A stretch of DNA of 64,000 nt from CATQHP01 sp965205595 (GTDB lineage Bacteria; Acidobacteriota; Terriglobia; Bryobacterales; UBA6623): the NCBI GenBank assembly GCA_965205595.1, contig CBDBHI010000087.1, positions 1 to 64,000 of the forward strand, in the 5' to 3' direction. The notes below the pieces were generated by a model that saw only the letters and a list, made by a program, of their open reading frames with translations, searched no databases and had not been told where the DNA came from. Both the position numbers and the translations under genes were made by a program. Below are positions 26,411 through 35,542 of this stretch, piece after piece; the stretch's first letter is position 1, and the number at the start of each line of letters is the position of its first letter.

Positions 26411-28019
26411 CCTCTTTTCCAATTGAAGGATGAGCCTGAAGGAGAGAGGCGAAGCAGCTGCGGGTTGAGGGGGATAAAGCGTGAGTTGAGGTCGGCGGCT
26501 ACAGCTATTTGTGGCTTCGTAGGGCGGGGTGAGGGGGATTGCATAAGGGGGAAGGGGCGGCACCCCAATCCCCCTTTGCAGCCATCCCAGGCGAGACCCC
26601 ACGGCCGTCTTCGGACGTGGGCCGGAGGAGCCGACAACGCCTCGGGTCGGGGCGTTGTCTAGCGCGTGCGCCAGCAGATCGCGAGGTCTTTGCAGACGCG
26701 TTGCAGTTCGTTGCGCTGAGCGTCGAGTTGCTCGGCAAACTCGGTGTCGGAACAAGTGTCCGCTCGCGCTTGGAGCTTCTTGAGCGAGCGATCCGCGCGC
26801 AGGCCGCGCTGCTCGGCGGGCAGGCTGAGCAGCTTTTCCCACGGCGTGCTCCACTCGGCGTACACCTTGCGCAACTTGCCGCGGCGGTCTCGGCGCTCGC
26901 TGGCGAAAGCGCATGGGCGATGAAAATTCAAGTACGGGTTGAGCCACTGGCGGTAGAAGGTGTCGATCGCCTGCGTCGCTTCCGAGGGCAAAAACTGGTA
27001 GCCCATCCACTTGCGCACCACCGCGCCGTTCTTGGTTTCGACCAAGGCATTGTCGTTCGAACGGCGCGCGCGAGACTTCGTAAATTCAATTCGCAACTTC
27101 TCGAGCAGTTTAGCGGTTTGATGGTTGACGAATTCGCTGCCATTGTCGGAGTGAAAGCCGCGAACGATAAATGGAAATTGTTCCAAAAGCCCTTCCAGCA
27201 AGGGAATGAGGTGGTTTTCGTTGATGCGTTGGACGCAGCCGACGGCCTGCCACTGCGTCACTTCGTCGACCACATTGATGCTGTAGGCGCCTTTTTCGCC
27301 TTCCTGTTCGGGCGAGTGCACGGTGTCGATGCGCAGGTAGCCCGGACGTCCTCGCGGCTCGGGTTGGCGGCGTTCGCCGATCGCCACGGGTGTCGGTCGA
27401 GTCTTGTCGAGATGCAAACTGTGTCGCCGGTAGACGGCGCGTTTGCGCAAGTTGTAGAGGTGTCCCACCGACAGTTCGGCAAGGCGTTCGAACTCCTTGC
27501 GGTTGTAGATTTGGAACTCGCGCTGGAGAATGCGACGCGTCGCCGGCCCGGAGAGACGTTGCTGTACTTGGTCGACATGCGCCAGGAGAACGATGTCGGC
27601 GCGGCTGTACTTGGTGGGGAAGCGGCGCCTTCGATAGGCTGTCGGCCGAACGCACTTTTCGCGCAAAAACTGCCCGATGAGGCGAGTCAATTGGGCGCGG
27701 CTTAAGCCGGTTAGCTTGCTCAGGAAGCGTCTCAACAATCCTTTAACCGAGCGCTTCTGGTCGGCATAATGATGCCTCTTCAGGACGCCTTCGACGAGCG
27801 CGTATTTATCCGCTCGACTTCCGGCCTGGAACTCGACGGACCCACACCCGTCGAGAAAACTCTCGATCTCATCGAGACTCACTGATTCGGCTTGCTGCAC
27901 GGCGACTCCCATCGCCCGCAGTTTGCCTGTTCCTAATCGACCTTGCCCAAATTACCTCCAGGCTCATCTTGTGTTGGAATCACCCCTCCCTTCAGGCTCA
28001 TCTTGTATTGGACAAGACG
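26411..28019 (-). mobile_element. DDE insertion sequence, copy D (mosaic)
   Basis: Same family and ends as copies A-C but a mosaic. From about 26570 to 27390 it is practically identical to the others. The outer part at the 3' end (26415-26520) and the 5' half of the transposase (27391-27912) are clearly divergent. This points to gene conversion or recombination between an older relative and the A/B/C type. It truncates the lipoprotein gene at 26410. Confidence 0.85.
26659..27912 (-). CDS. DDE transposase, copy D, mosaic gene
   Basis: Intact 417-aa frame. Residues 1-174 differ from copies A-C at many positions (for example SVSLDEIESFLDGCGSVEFQ against SLSLEQIECFLDGCQSVAFE), while residues from RHSLHLDKTRPTPVAIGE onward are identical, including the DDE residues. 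The DNA-binding half and the catalytic half therefore have different recent histories. Confidence 0.9.
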   Translation of the reverse strand: MGVAVQQAESVSLDEIESFLDGCGSVEFQAGSRADKYALVEGVLKRHHYADQKRSVKGLLRRFLSKLTGLSRAQLTRLIGQFLREKCVRPTAYRRRRFPTKYSRADIVLLAHVDQVQQRLSGPATRRILQREFQIYNRKEFERLAELSVGHLYNLRKRAVYRRHSLHLDKTRPTPVAIGERRQPEPRGRPGYLRIDTVHSPEQEGEKGAYSINVVDEVTQWQAVGCVQRINENHLIPLLEGLLEQFPFIVRGFHSDNGSEFVNHQTAKLLEKLRIEFTKSRARRSNDNALVETKNGAVVRKWMGYQFLPSEATQAIDTFYRQWLNPYLNFHRPCAFASERRDRRGKLRKVYAEWSTPWEKLLSLPAEQRGLRADRSLKKLQARADTCSDTEFAEQLDAQRNELQRVCKDLAICWRTR

Positions 28020-28090
28020 CGCCGGTGACCTGCCCCCCAGGTTGGGAGAAGCTAGAAGCACGTTGAATGCGGTGCGCCGCCCCGCTTGGG

Positions 28091-29422
28091 TCAAACGTTG
28101 AGAGGCTCAAGCGCAAGTGGGCCGGTCGAGTTCCCCAGCCTGTCGATTGGAACGCCCATTTTGTCCAGCAGGGTGAGGTGGAGGTTGGCTAGGGGCGTCT
28201 CCTCGCTATACCTTGTATGGTGACCGCCAGGTCCGGCGCCGCCACCAGCCAGCAAGATGGGCAGGTCGTACGAGCCGTGCGTGTTGCTGTCGGACATCCC
28301 GGCCCCGTAGACGATCATCGAGTGATCGAGTAGCGTTCCGTCACCATCAGGCGTGGAGGCAAGACGCCTGACAAATTCCGTGAACAGCTCCATGTGGTAG
28401 CGGTTGATCTTGCGGAGCTTTTCGAGCTTCGCCGGATCCTTCTGGTGGTGCGAGATCGGGTGGTGGGCGTCGGGAACGCCGATCTCCGGGTACGTGCGGC
28501 CCGTGATCTCGCGCCCCATCATAAAGGTCGCGACGCGCGTCAGATCGGTCTCGTAGGCCAAGGCGAGCAGGTCAAACATGAGCTTGGCGTGCTCTCCGAA
28601 GGTCGTCGGGATGCCGGCTGGCTGTTCGACAACCGGCAACTCACGGTCCCTCTGCTCTTCCGCCATCTGGATGCGCCGTTCGATATCGCGCACCGCTTCC
28701 AGGTACTGGCTCAACTTGGCTCGATCGCCGTCCCCAACCTGGCGCGAGAGATCGTTAGCGCGTTCAGTGACAGAATCGAGTAAGCTTGCGTCCCTCGCAA
28801 GCCGCGCCCTTCGGACTTCGGGGTCCGTACTGCCGCTGTCTCCGAAGAGGCGCTCAAAAACGACGCGCGGATTGATCTCCATCGGTAAGGGTGTGGCCTC
28901 GTTCGCCCACGAGATCGTGTTCGTATAGGCGCAACTGAAGCCCTCGTCACAAGAGCCGGCGAAGTCGCGCCCGTCGAGCCCGAGTTCAAGCGTCGCCAGT
29001 TGCGTCTTGCGCCGAAGAACGCGACCCGCGATCTGGTCCATCGAAACTCCCGCGTGAAGGCTTGAGCCGTCGTCGCGTTGCGATGCCACGGCAGTGAGGA
29101 AACGTGTGGACGCACGGGCGTGCGGCCCTTCGGCGTCGGGGCCGCGCATGCCGGAAAGCACCTGTACCTTGTCGCGAAACGGTTCGAGCGGCTCAAGGAT
29201 CGACGGAAGCTCGAACTTGGTCCCCTCAGCCGTCGGAGTCCAGTGGGGCATCATCATCCCGTTGGGCACGTAGACGACGCCTAGCCGGCGTGGAGCGTTC
29301 GCGCCCGTCTCACGTAGCGGCGTCGCCGCCGGGACCATCGAGTCAAGAAGTGGCAGCGCAACGGAGGCGCCGAGCCCACGGAGTACCAGCCGGCGTGGGA
29401 TGGCCTTCTTAGTGATCATCAT
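28091..29422 (-). CDS. DUF1552 family exported protein
   Basis: A 443-aa protein with a Tat-like leader (PRRLVLRGLGASVALPLL). DUF1552 hallmarks are RRLGVVYVPNGMMMPHWTP, LSGMRGPDAEGPHARASTRF, GVSMDQIAGRVL and the ending YGAGMSDSNTHGSYDLPILLA with GNSTGPLALEPL. The family is periplasmic, of unknown function, and nearly always encoded with a DUF1592/cytochrome c partner in Planctomycetes, Acidobacteria and Verrucomicrobia. Here it overlaps that partner by 4 bp (ATGA), so the two are co-translated. Confidence 0.88.
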   Translation of the reverse strand: MMITKKAIPRRLVLRGLGASVALPLLDSMVPAATPLRETGANAPRRLGVVYVPNGMMMPHWTPTAEGTKFELPSILEPLEPFRDKVQVLSGMRGPDAEGPHARASTRFLTAVASQRDDGSSLHAGVSMDQIAGRVLRRKTQLATLELGLDGRDFAGSCDEGFSCAYTNTISWANEATPLPMEINPRVVFERLFGDSGSTDPEVRRARLARDASLLDSVTERANDLSRQVGDGDRAKLSQYLEAVRDIERRIQMAEEQRDRELPVVEQPAGIPTTFGEHAKLMFDLLALAYETDLTRVATFMMGREITGRTYPEIGVPDAHHPISHHQKDPAKLEKLRKINRYHMELFTEFVRRLASTPDGDGTLLDHSMIVYGAGMSDSNTHGSYDLPILLAGGGAGPGGHHTRYSEETPLANLHLTLLDKMGVPIDRLGNSTGPLALEPLNV

Positions 29423-31821
29423 CGCTTCGACCTCCGCATACGGAACGGTGTGCTTTGTACGATACCAACAATAATTGACGACCAGCGATAGTCGTCAGCG
29501 GCTGCGTGGCGTACCACGCCCCGGATGGCGGGGCGATCGTAGGATTTCGCGCCGCGGCCGACCGCGTAGGCGAGGAGTTTTTCCGTGAGGGCGCTGACGA
29601 ACTGCTCGCGGCGCTCGAGCAGCAACCCGCGGAGCCCGCCAGGCCCTTCGAAACGCGCCCCGCCGGGAAGTGAGCCCGCCGCGTCGACCGGCGATCCCGC
29701 CTCGGCGGTATCCCGCCATTTGCCGACTGCGTCGTAGTTTTCGAGCGCGAACCCAAGCGGGTCCATCGGAGCGTGGCATGCCGCGCAGGCGGGGTTCTCC
29801 CGGTGCTGCTCCAGCCGTTCACGGACCGTCGCCGGCTCTCCGGTTTTGCCGCGGGCAGGCAGATCGGGCACGTCCGCCGGCGGAGGGGGCGGAGGGGCGC
29901 CGAGGAGATTCGCAAGGATCCATTTGCCGCGAAGCACGGGAGAAGTTCGGTTGGGGTAGGACGTGACGGTGAGCAGGCTTCCTTGGCCCAGGATGCCGCC
30001 TCGGCGCTCCGCCAGTTTTGCACTGAGTTTCACTCGGCGGAAGTGACTGCCGTAGACGCCTGGAATTCCGTAGTGCTGCGCTAGACGCTCGTTGGCAAAA
30101 GTGTAGTCGGCGTCGAGCAAATCCATTACACTCCGGTCTTCGTCGAGCAAGCTTGAGACGAAAAGCTCGGTTTCTCTCAAGAATGCCTCGCGGAGGTTCT
30201 CATCCCATTCCGGAAATGTAGCGCCGTCGGGAACCACGCTCCGAAGATTCCTGAGGTACAACCACTGGCCGGCGAAATTCGCGACCAACGCCTTCGAGCG
30301 GGGATCCGCGAGCATCCGTTGGGTTTGCTCCTTGAGAACGGCTGGCTGACCAAGCCACCCAGCCTCCGCGAGATCGAGCAGCTCCGCGTCGGGGATGCTG
30401 CTCCACAAGAAGAACGACAACCTCGACGCGAGCTCGAGATCGCTTAGCTGGTAGGCGGCGCCCGGGGCCGCGTCGTCCGGATCCCGCTCGATCCGAAAAA
30501 GGAAATCCGGCGAAATCAGCAGCCTCTCAAGGGCAAGCTGGATCCCGGAGTCGAAGCTTCCGCCGCGCCGCCCATTGCGATAGAACTCCATCAGAGTATT
30601 CAGATCCGCCGGCGCTACTGGTCGTCGGTACGCGAGCCGCGCGAGCGAGGTCAGAATCTCACCAGCGCAGCTCTCTTGGTCCGCTGTCGCCCCGCACGTT
30701 GTAAGAATTTTTCGGCTGGGCGTATCGCCGGGCCCCTGACTTTCGAACGGACCTGTAATGGTCATGCGCTCAACCGCTGCGTTTCCGTCGCGCATCTCGT
30801 TCACCGCCGAGGCGAAGACCGATTGGCGCGGCTGCAGAACGCCCTCCGGCTCGCTGAACTTGCGAACGAACGAGACCCCGATCAGATGCGACCCCGCCGT
30901 TGCTTGCAATCGCAGCCGCAGGTTCGAATCAGCGACTAGCATGTACTCTTCCCATTGCGGGTCGCCGAACTGATTGCCCGCGTAGCTGGCCGGCGCCTGC
31001 ACGCCGTCTGGCTCTTCCCCTCCAAAGCTGAAGGTCTTAGAGCGAACGCCGTCAAAGCGAACTTCGAGCTCGTGACGAGAACCCATTCCGCGAACGTAGT
31101 TGACATAGTTGCGGTGCAATCGGAGTTCAAGGTCGTATTCTCCTGTTACAGGGAAGTAGTGTCGCGCCGCTAAGCCGCCGCGGGAGCCGAACGGCAGGTC
31201 GTCGCTCATACGGTCGTCCTGCCGCAGCAGGATCGGCACGTAGTAGTTTTCCGATGCCGGCGACAACGGGATCTGGCCGAGGGCGAGCCGGGCCGTCTTG
31301 CGCGCCGCCGAGAGATAGCGCTCCATCAATGCGGGCGACACGGTGAGCGCCTCGGCTATGTTGTCGAAGCCGCTTCCGTCGATTTCGTCCGCGGGCAGCA
31401 AAGCGTTGACGTCGACTTCGAGGGCAAGCAGGTCTCGTACAGCGTTGGCGTATTCGGCGCGATTGAGGCGATGAAACGCTTCAGTTCGCCCAGGGTTCGG
31501 ATGGGCCGCGGCGTGCTCGTCGATCTGGGATTCAAGCCACCTAGCGAGATTGTCGTAAGTCTTATTTGCCGGCCGCGGTTTGCCGGCGGGAGGCATAGTC
31601 CGGGCGCGCAGCTTGGCTACAACCTTCTCCCAACTCTCGATTTGCTCGCCAAGCTTCGACAGATCAAGCTCGTTCAGGTTGAGGTTGGCATTGCTGAGCT
31701 GGTCGTTGTGGCACCCGACGCAATAGTTGTTCAGGGTCGCCTGAAGCAACGAAGTGTCGGCGCTCGCAACCGCGCTGAATAGTATGACGGCCAGGTAGGG
31801 AATCGGCGAGTGTCGCAACAT
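29419..31821 (-). CDS. DUF1592/DUF1588/DUF1585 protein with planctomycete-type cytochrome c domain
   Basis: An 800-aa exported protein. After the signal peptide (ending VASA) comes a haem c motif C34-VG-CH in NNYCVGCHND and a MPPAG Met ligand segment. DUF1587 (FHRLNRAEYANAVRDLL), DUF1595, DUF1592 (LSDLELASRLSFFLWSSIPD), DUF1588 (RRGGILGQGSLLTVTSYPNR, RGKWILANLLG) and DUF1585 with ENPACAACHAPMDPLGFALE follow in the usual order. The second CxxCH may bind another haem. The protein is thought to be periplasmic and redox-linked; its substrate is unknown. It is the upstream gene of the pair with DUF1552. Confidence 0.88.
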   Translation of the reverse strand: MLRHSPIPYLAVILFSAVASADTSLLQATLNNYCVGCHNDQLSNANLNLNELDLSKLGEQIESWEKVVAKLRARTMPPAGKPRPANKTYDNLARWLESQIDEHAAAHPNPGRTEAFHRLNRAEYANAVRDLLALEVDVNALLPADEIDGSGFDNIAEALTVSPALMERYLSAARKTARLALGQIPLSPASENYYVPILLRQDDRMSDDLPFGSRGGLAARHYFPVTGEYDLELRLHRNYVNYVRGMGSRHELEVRFDGVRSKTFSFGGEEPDGVQAPASYAGNQFGDPQWEEYMLVADSNLRLRLQATAGSHLIGVSFVRKFSEPEGVLQPRQSVFASAVNEMRDGNAAVERMTITGPFESQGPGDTPSRKILTTCGATADQESCAGEILTSLARLAYRRPVAPADLNTLMEFYRNGRRGGSFDSGIQLALERLLISPDFLFRIERDPDDAAPGAAYQLSDLELASRLSFFLWSSIPDAELLDLAEAGWLGQPAVLKEQTQRMLADPRSKALVANFAGQWLYLRNLRSVVPDGATFPEWDENLREAFLRETELFVSSLLDEDRSVMDLLDADYTFANERLAQHYGIPGVYGSHFRRVKLSAKLAERRGGILGQGSLLTVTSYPNRTSPVLRGKWILANLLGAPPPPPPADVPDLPARGKTGEPATVRERLEQHRENPACAACHAPMDPLGFALENYDAVGKWRDTAEAGSPVDAAGSLPGGARFEGPGGLRGLLLERREQFVSALTEKLLAYAVGRGAKSYDRPAIRGVVRHAAADDYRWSSIIVGIVQSTPFRMRRSKR

Positions 31822-31982
31822 ATGCGGGTCGGCCCCTGTTGATTCTACGCCAGACCCAAGTTCCGCGGGACCACGCCAATCTTAAGCCCACCCCCCGCCA
31901 ATGCAAAACAACGCTCCCCGCGACACCTTTTCGGGACTCACCTGGTGCTACACTCTGCCGCAGAAGCGATTGCAAGATAAAA

Positions 31983-33215
31983 ATGATTATGAATCGACGC
32001 AGTTTTCTGGGGGCTGGAATCAGTGCGGGCCTTGCCGCGGCTCCCCAGCTCGCTTTCGCAACGGCCCAACAGACGAAGGGATCGAAAATGAAAATCACCC
32101 GGCTCGAAACGATCGTTCTCGATAACATTGACCCTCCGATCGGACATCGGAAGTGGCTGTTCATCAAGCTGCACACCGACGAGGGGCTCGTCGGACTTGG
32201 CGAACGCGTATCAGGTGGCGTCACGAATCTGAAGCCCCAAGTCGAGCTGCTCAACGATCTTTGTGATCGCTTCGTCATCGGCCAGAGCCCATTCGACATC
32301 GAGAAGATCTGGCAGACGATGTACACCAGCGTTCACGACTACCGGCATCCGAGTCTCTACTCCGTTCCGGCGTTCTCGGCGATCGAGATGGCGTGTTGGG
32401 ATCTAGTCGGCAAGGCGACCAATCAGCCGATCTACAACCTACTGGGAGGCAAATACAACGACAAGCTGCGAGCCTATGCATACCTGAACACGGCGGGAGT
32501 GTGGGAGCGGCCCGAGCTAGCCGGAGAGCGTGCCGCCGAGCTTGTGGCTGACGGCAACACGGTGTGCAAGCTCGACCCGTTCCGGCCGATCACAGGGCCG
32601 CCGAAGGACTATTCACTCAAGACAATCCGACACGTAGCGAAGATCTTTCGGGCGATGCGTGACGCTGTCGGCGATGACCTCGAAATCGGAATCGGGACCC
32701 ATGGGCAGTTTTCCACAGCCGGGGCGATCCGCGTCGCCGGCATTCTAGAGGAATTCGACCCCTACTTTTTCGAAGAGCCGGTTGCGCCGGAGAACGTAGA
32801 CGAGATGGCGCGCGTGGCGGCCCATACAAACATCCCGATCGCGACTGGTGAGCGCCTGGTGACGAAGTTCGAATTCGCCAAGGTGCTCGAGAAGCAGGCC
32901 GCCCAGATCATCCAGCTCGACGTCGGACAGTGCGGCGGAATCCTCGAGTCGAAGAAGATTGCCGGCATGGCGGAGACGCACTACGCGATGATCGCGCCAC
33001 ACATGTACTGCGGTCCGGTGTCGGCGGCAGCGGCCGTGCAGCTCGATACATGCTGCTCCAACTTCCTTATTCAGGAGTACAACACCAACGACCTGCACCG
33101 GGACGTCTTCGTCGAGCCGATGAAGTTCGAGAACGGGTTCATCGTCCCGCCGACAGGGCCGGGCCTGGGAGTAGAGCTCGACGAGGCGGTGGTGAAAAGG
33201 CAGCTTGCCTCTTAG
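31983..33215 (+). CDS. Enolase-superfamily (mandelate racemase/galactonate dehydratase-like) protein
   Basis: A 410-aa protein with a Tat-like leader (MNRRSFLGAGISAGLAAAP; ATG 31983 or 31989). The N-terminal capping domain begins MKITRLETIVLDNIDPPIGH. In the barrel the metal-ligand and catalytic positions include EEP (FFEEPVAPENVDEM), GER (IPIATGERLVTKFEF) and a His (MIAPHMYCGPV). The strand that usually carries the first Asp ligand reads EIGIGTHGQF: the His of the dehydratase DFHG motif is kept but the Asp position is Gly. It is a probable sugar-acid dehydratase relative with altered metal site. A Tat leader is unusual for this mostly cytoplasmic family. Confidence 0.82.
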   Translation: MIMNRRSFLGAGISAGLAAAPQLAFATAQQTKGSKMKITRLETIVLDNIDPPIGHRKWLFIKLHTDEGLVGLGERVSGGVTNLKPQVELLNDLCDRFVIGQSPFDIEKIWQTMYTSVHDYRHPSLYSVPAFSAIEMACWDLVGKATNQPIYNLLGGKYNDKLRAYAYLNTAGVWERPELAGERAAELVADGNTVCKLDPFRPITGPPKDYSLKTIRHVAKIFRAMRDAVGDDLEIGIGTHGQFSTAGAIRVAGILEEFDPYFFEEPVAPENVDEMARVAAHTNIPIATGERLVTKFEFAKVLEKQAAQIIQLDVGQCGGILESKKIAGMAETHYAMIAPHMYCGPVSAAAAVQLDTCCSNFLIQEYNTNDLHRDVFVEPMKFENGFIVPPTGPGLGVELDEAVVKRQLAS

Positions 33216-33282
33216 CTCAAATGGACAATCGAAACCGTTCGAACAAGTCGGCGAATGTGACTCTTTGCTATAACATGGCGGC

Positions 33283-34767
33283 ATGCCGCGCCGTTCGCAG
33301 ATGTTAAGCAGACAGCGCGTCTGCGTAGCGCTTGCTGCGCTTGTGTGGTCGACCGCGGGTCTTGCCGAGGAGTCTTCCGGATTGGCCCGGGCAGTCCGCC
33401 AGGGGAGAATAGCCGAGCTTCAATCGCTCTTGCGCGGCTCGACCGATCCGAACACACGCCAAGCTGACGGCGCGACCGCCTTGCACTATGCGGCCCACAG
33501 GGACGATCTGCAGGCCGCCTCGCTGTTGATTGAAGCGGGAGCGGATACGAACGCGGCAAACCAGCTTGGTGCCACGCCCCTGTGGTTGGCCGCCGTCAAC
33601 GGCAGCCCGGAGATGATTGAGCTTCTCTTGCAAGCCGGGGCCGACCCGAACGTTTCTCTGAAGCTGGGAGAAACGCCGCTGATGGCGGCATCGCGGGCCG
33701 GCGCCCTATCAGCGCTCGACCAGATCCTCGCGCACGGAGCTGAGGTCAACGCCGCCGAGATCGAGCGGGGCCAGACTGCTTTGATGTGGGCTGTCGCGCA
33801 AGGCCACGCCGAGGCGGCGCGCCTGCTCATCGCCAACGGCGCAGACCTGCGCGCTCGAACCAAGGTCTACTACCAGCTTGAAAACACCGCGGGAAACACG
33901 AATTCCAGCGGAAACTTCAGAATGGCCCGCGGCGGTTCGACGCCGCTGCTCTTCGTCGCGCGCAACGGTGATATCGCTACGGCGAGGGTGCTACTTGAAG
34001 CCGGCGCCAATGTAAACGACACGTCGGCGGCCGGCGAGAGCGCGTTGGTTATGGCGGCGCACAGCGGTCATGGGCCGCTTGCCATCTACCTACTTAAACA
34101 AGGCGCGGATCCGAATGCGGCCGAAGCCGGCTATACCGCACTGCATGCTGCGGTTCTCCGGAGTGACCACGCGCTAGTCGGGGCGCTACTCGGCCATGGC
34201 GCCGATATTGACGCGCGCGTCGAGCGCGGCACACCCGGCCGCAGGTTCAGCGCGGACTATTCTATCCGCGCGCAACTCGTTGGCGGATCCGCATTCTGGC
34301 TTGCCGCGAAGTACGGTGAACTGGAAATCATCCGTACTCTAGCCGAGCGTGGCGCCGACACCTCGATCAGGCCAAACACTGGAGTCTCGGCGATTCAAGC
34401 CGCAATGGGTTCTCCGGGTGGTTCCCTCGAGAATCGCCGTGATCGCATAGGAAAAACGCCTCCAGATCCGCTCGTAGAAGAAGAAATGACGCTCGAACTC
34501 TCGCGGTTCATTCTCGACCTCGGCGCGGATGTCAACACGGCGGACATGAAAGGCAACACGGCTCTCCACCATGCCGTTCTAAAGAGATTCAAGAAGGTGA
34601 TCAACTTCCTACTGGCGAACGGCGCCGACATCAGTCCTGCAAACGTCAGCGGACAAACGCCACTAATCCTAGCCGAGACGGTTCAGAGTATTCCCGGGAC
34701 GAATGCACTCAAGGGGAAGCGCCCTGAGATCGCGGCGCTACTGCGGCGACTAGGTGCGACGACGTAA
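33283..34767 (+). CDS. Exported ankyrin-repeat protein
   Basis: A 494-aa protein with a signal peptide (VCVALAALVWSTAGLA). About ten ankyrin repeats follow, for example DGATALHYAAHRDDLQAASL with LLIEAGADTNA, LGATPLWLAAVNGSPEMIEL, GQTALMWAVAQGHAEAARLL and GNTALHHAVLKRFKKVINFL. Two loops interrupt the array (about residues 195-215 and 365-405). Such periplasmic ankyrin proteins mediate protein contacts; the partner is unknown. It starts 67 bp after the enolase-type gene in the same direction. Confidence 0.85.
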   Translation: MPRRSQMLSRQRVCVALAALVWSTAGLAEESSGLARAVRQGRIAELQSLLRGSTDPNTRQADGATALHYAAHRDDLQAASLLIEAGADTNAANQLGATPLWLAAVNGSPEMIELLLQAGADPNVSLKLGETPLMAASRAGALSALDQILAHGAEVNAAEIERGQTALMWAVAQGHAEAARLLIANGADLRARTKVYYQLENTAGNTNSSGNFRMARGGSTPLLFVARNGDIATARVLLEAGANVNDTSAAGESALVMAAHSGHGPLAIYLLKQGADPNAAEAGYTALHAAVLRSDHALVGALLGHGADIDARVERGTPGRRFSADYSIRAQLVGGSAFWLAAKYGELEIIRTLAERGADTSIRPNTGVSAIQAAMGSPGGSLENRRDRIGKTPPDPLVEEEMTLELSRFILDLGADVNTADMKGNTALHHAVLKRFKKVINFLLANGADISPANVSGQTPLILAETVQSIPGTNALKGKRPEIAALLRRLGATT

Positions 34768-35542
34768 GCTGTGCCTATCGTTTATTCCGTTCACGTTGAA
34801 AACATTGAGCTTGCAGGAAACTATTAGAATGCCGTCACGCCGTTCAGTCGTCGGGCAACTCAGCGTGGACGACGTCGCAATTCAAGCACCCAAGGCACAC
34901 GGGAAGCCGAAAGAAATGTCACGCGATGCTTCGTCGACACGGAGCTCCTGCCGAGAATGCAGGCGGTCTCTCTTCCTGATCGGCTTCGTATCTCGCTGAT
35001 TCTCAAGCGTCCCGGCACCAAAGGACGACGGCCGAAGTCGGAGCTGTAGTCAATTCTGTAGCTAACAGAACCACAAGGATCAACAAGTATCAACAACCCC
35101 GGTTTTGTGAGCTGCTTATCCTATAAGACTTGCAATGTGCTGTTCAGCACAGATAGCCTGCGTGTGAAGCAGATTCTGCCTCCCGGCCTGAACCTCTTGT
35201 TTTCAACTACTTACGATTCAAAGACTTACGGCGGACTTGTTGAAACCTGTTGAAACTTGTGGTTTCTGGGTGCTCTGAACAGCTACAAAATTATCTACAG
35301 TCCTCCTGCGTCGCCGGTGCGGCCCTGTCGTTTGACCAGGGCCCCATCCGCACTGAAATGCGAGGTTGCCGAAGGCTAAGTCAAGACCCTCCAGCATAGG
35401 CACAATTAGCAATTCCCCATGCACAGCCTCCATATGGGGAAAACTCGAACCCCAAACCAAAAGTTCCGGCGATTCCAGGATGCGACCTCGCCCAGTGGGT
35501 TCCCCTATTTGTAAGCAATCCAGCGATCGATACAATTGTGAA
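34768..35542. other. Intergenic region with possible coding remnant
   Basis: About 775 bp without an intact gene. A protein-like but startless frame at about 35093-35250 reads SYKTCNVLFSTDSLRVKQIL and PPGLNLLFSTTYDSKTYGG on the plus strand and may be the tail of a lost gene. No family is recognised. The promoter of the RHS gene should lie here, but no clear -35/-10 pair was found. Confidence 0.4.
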
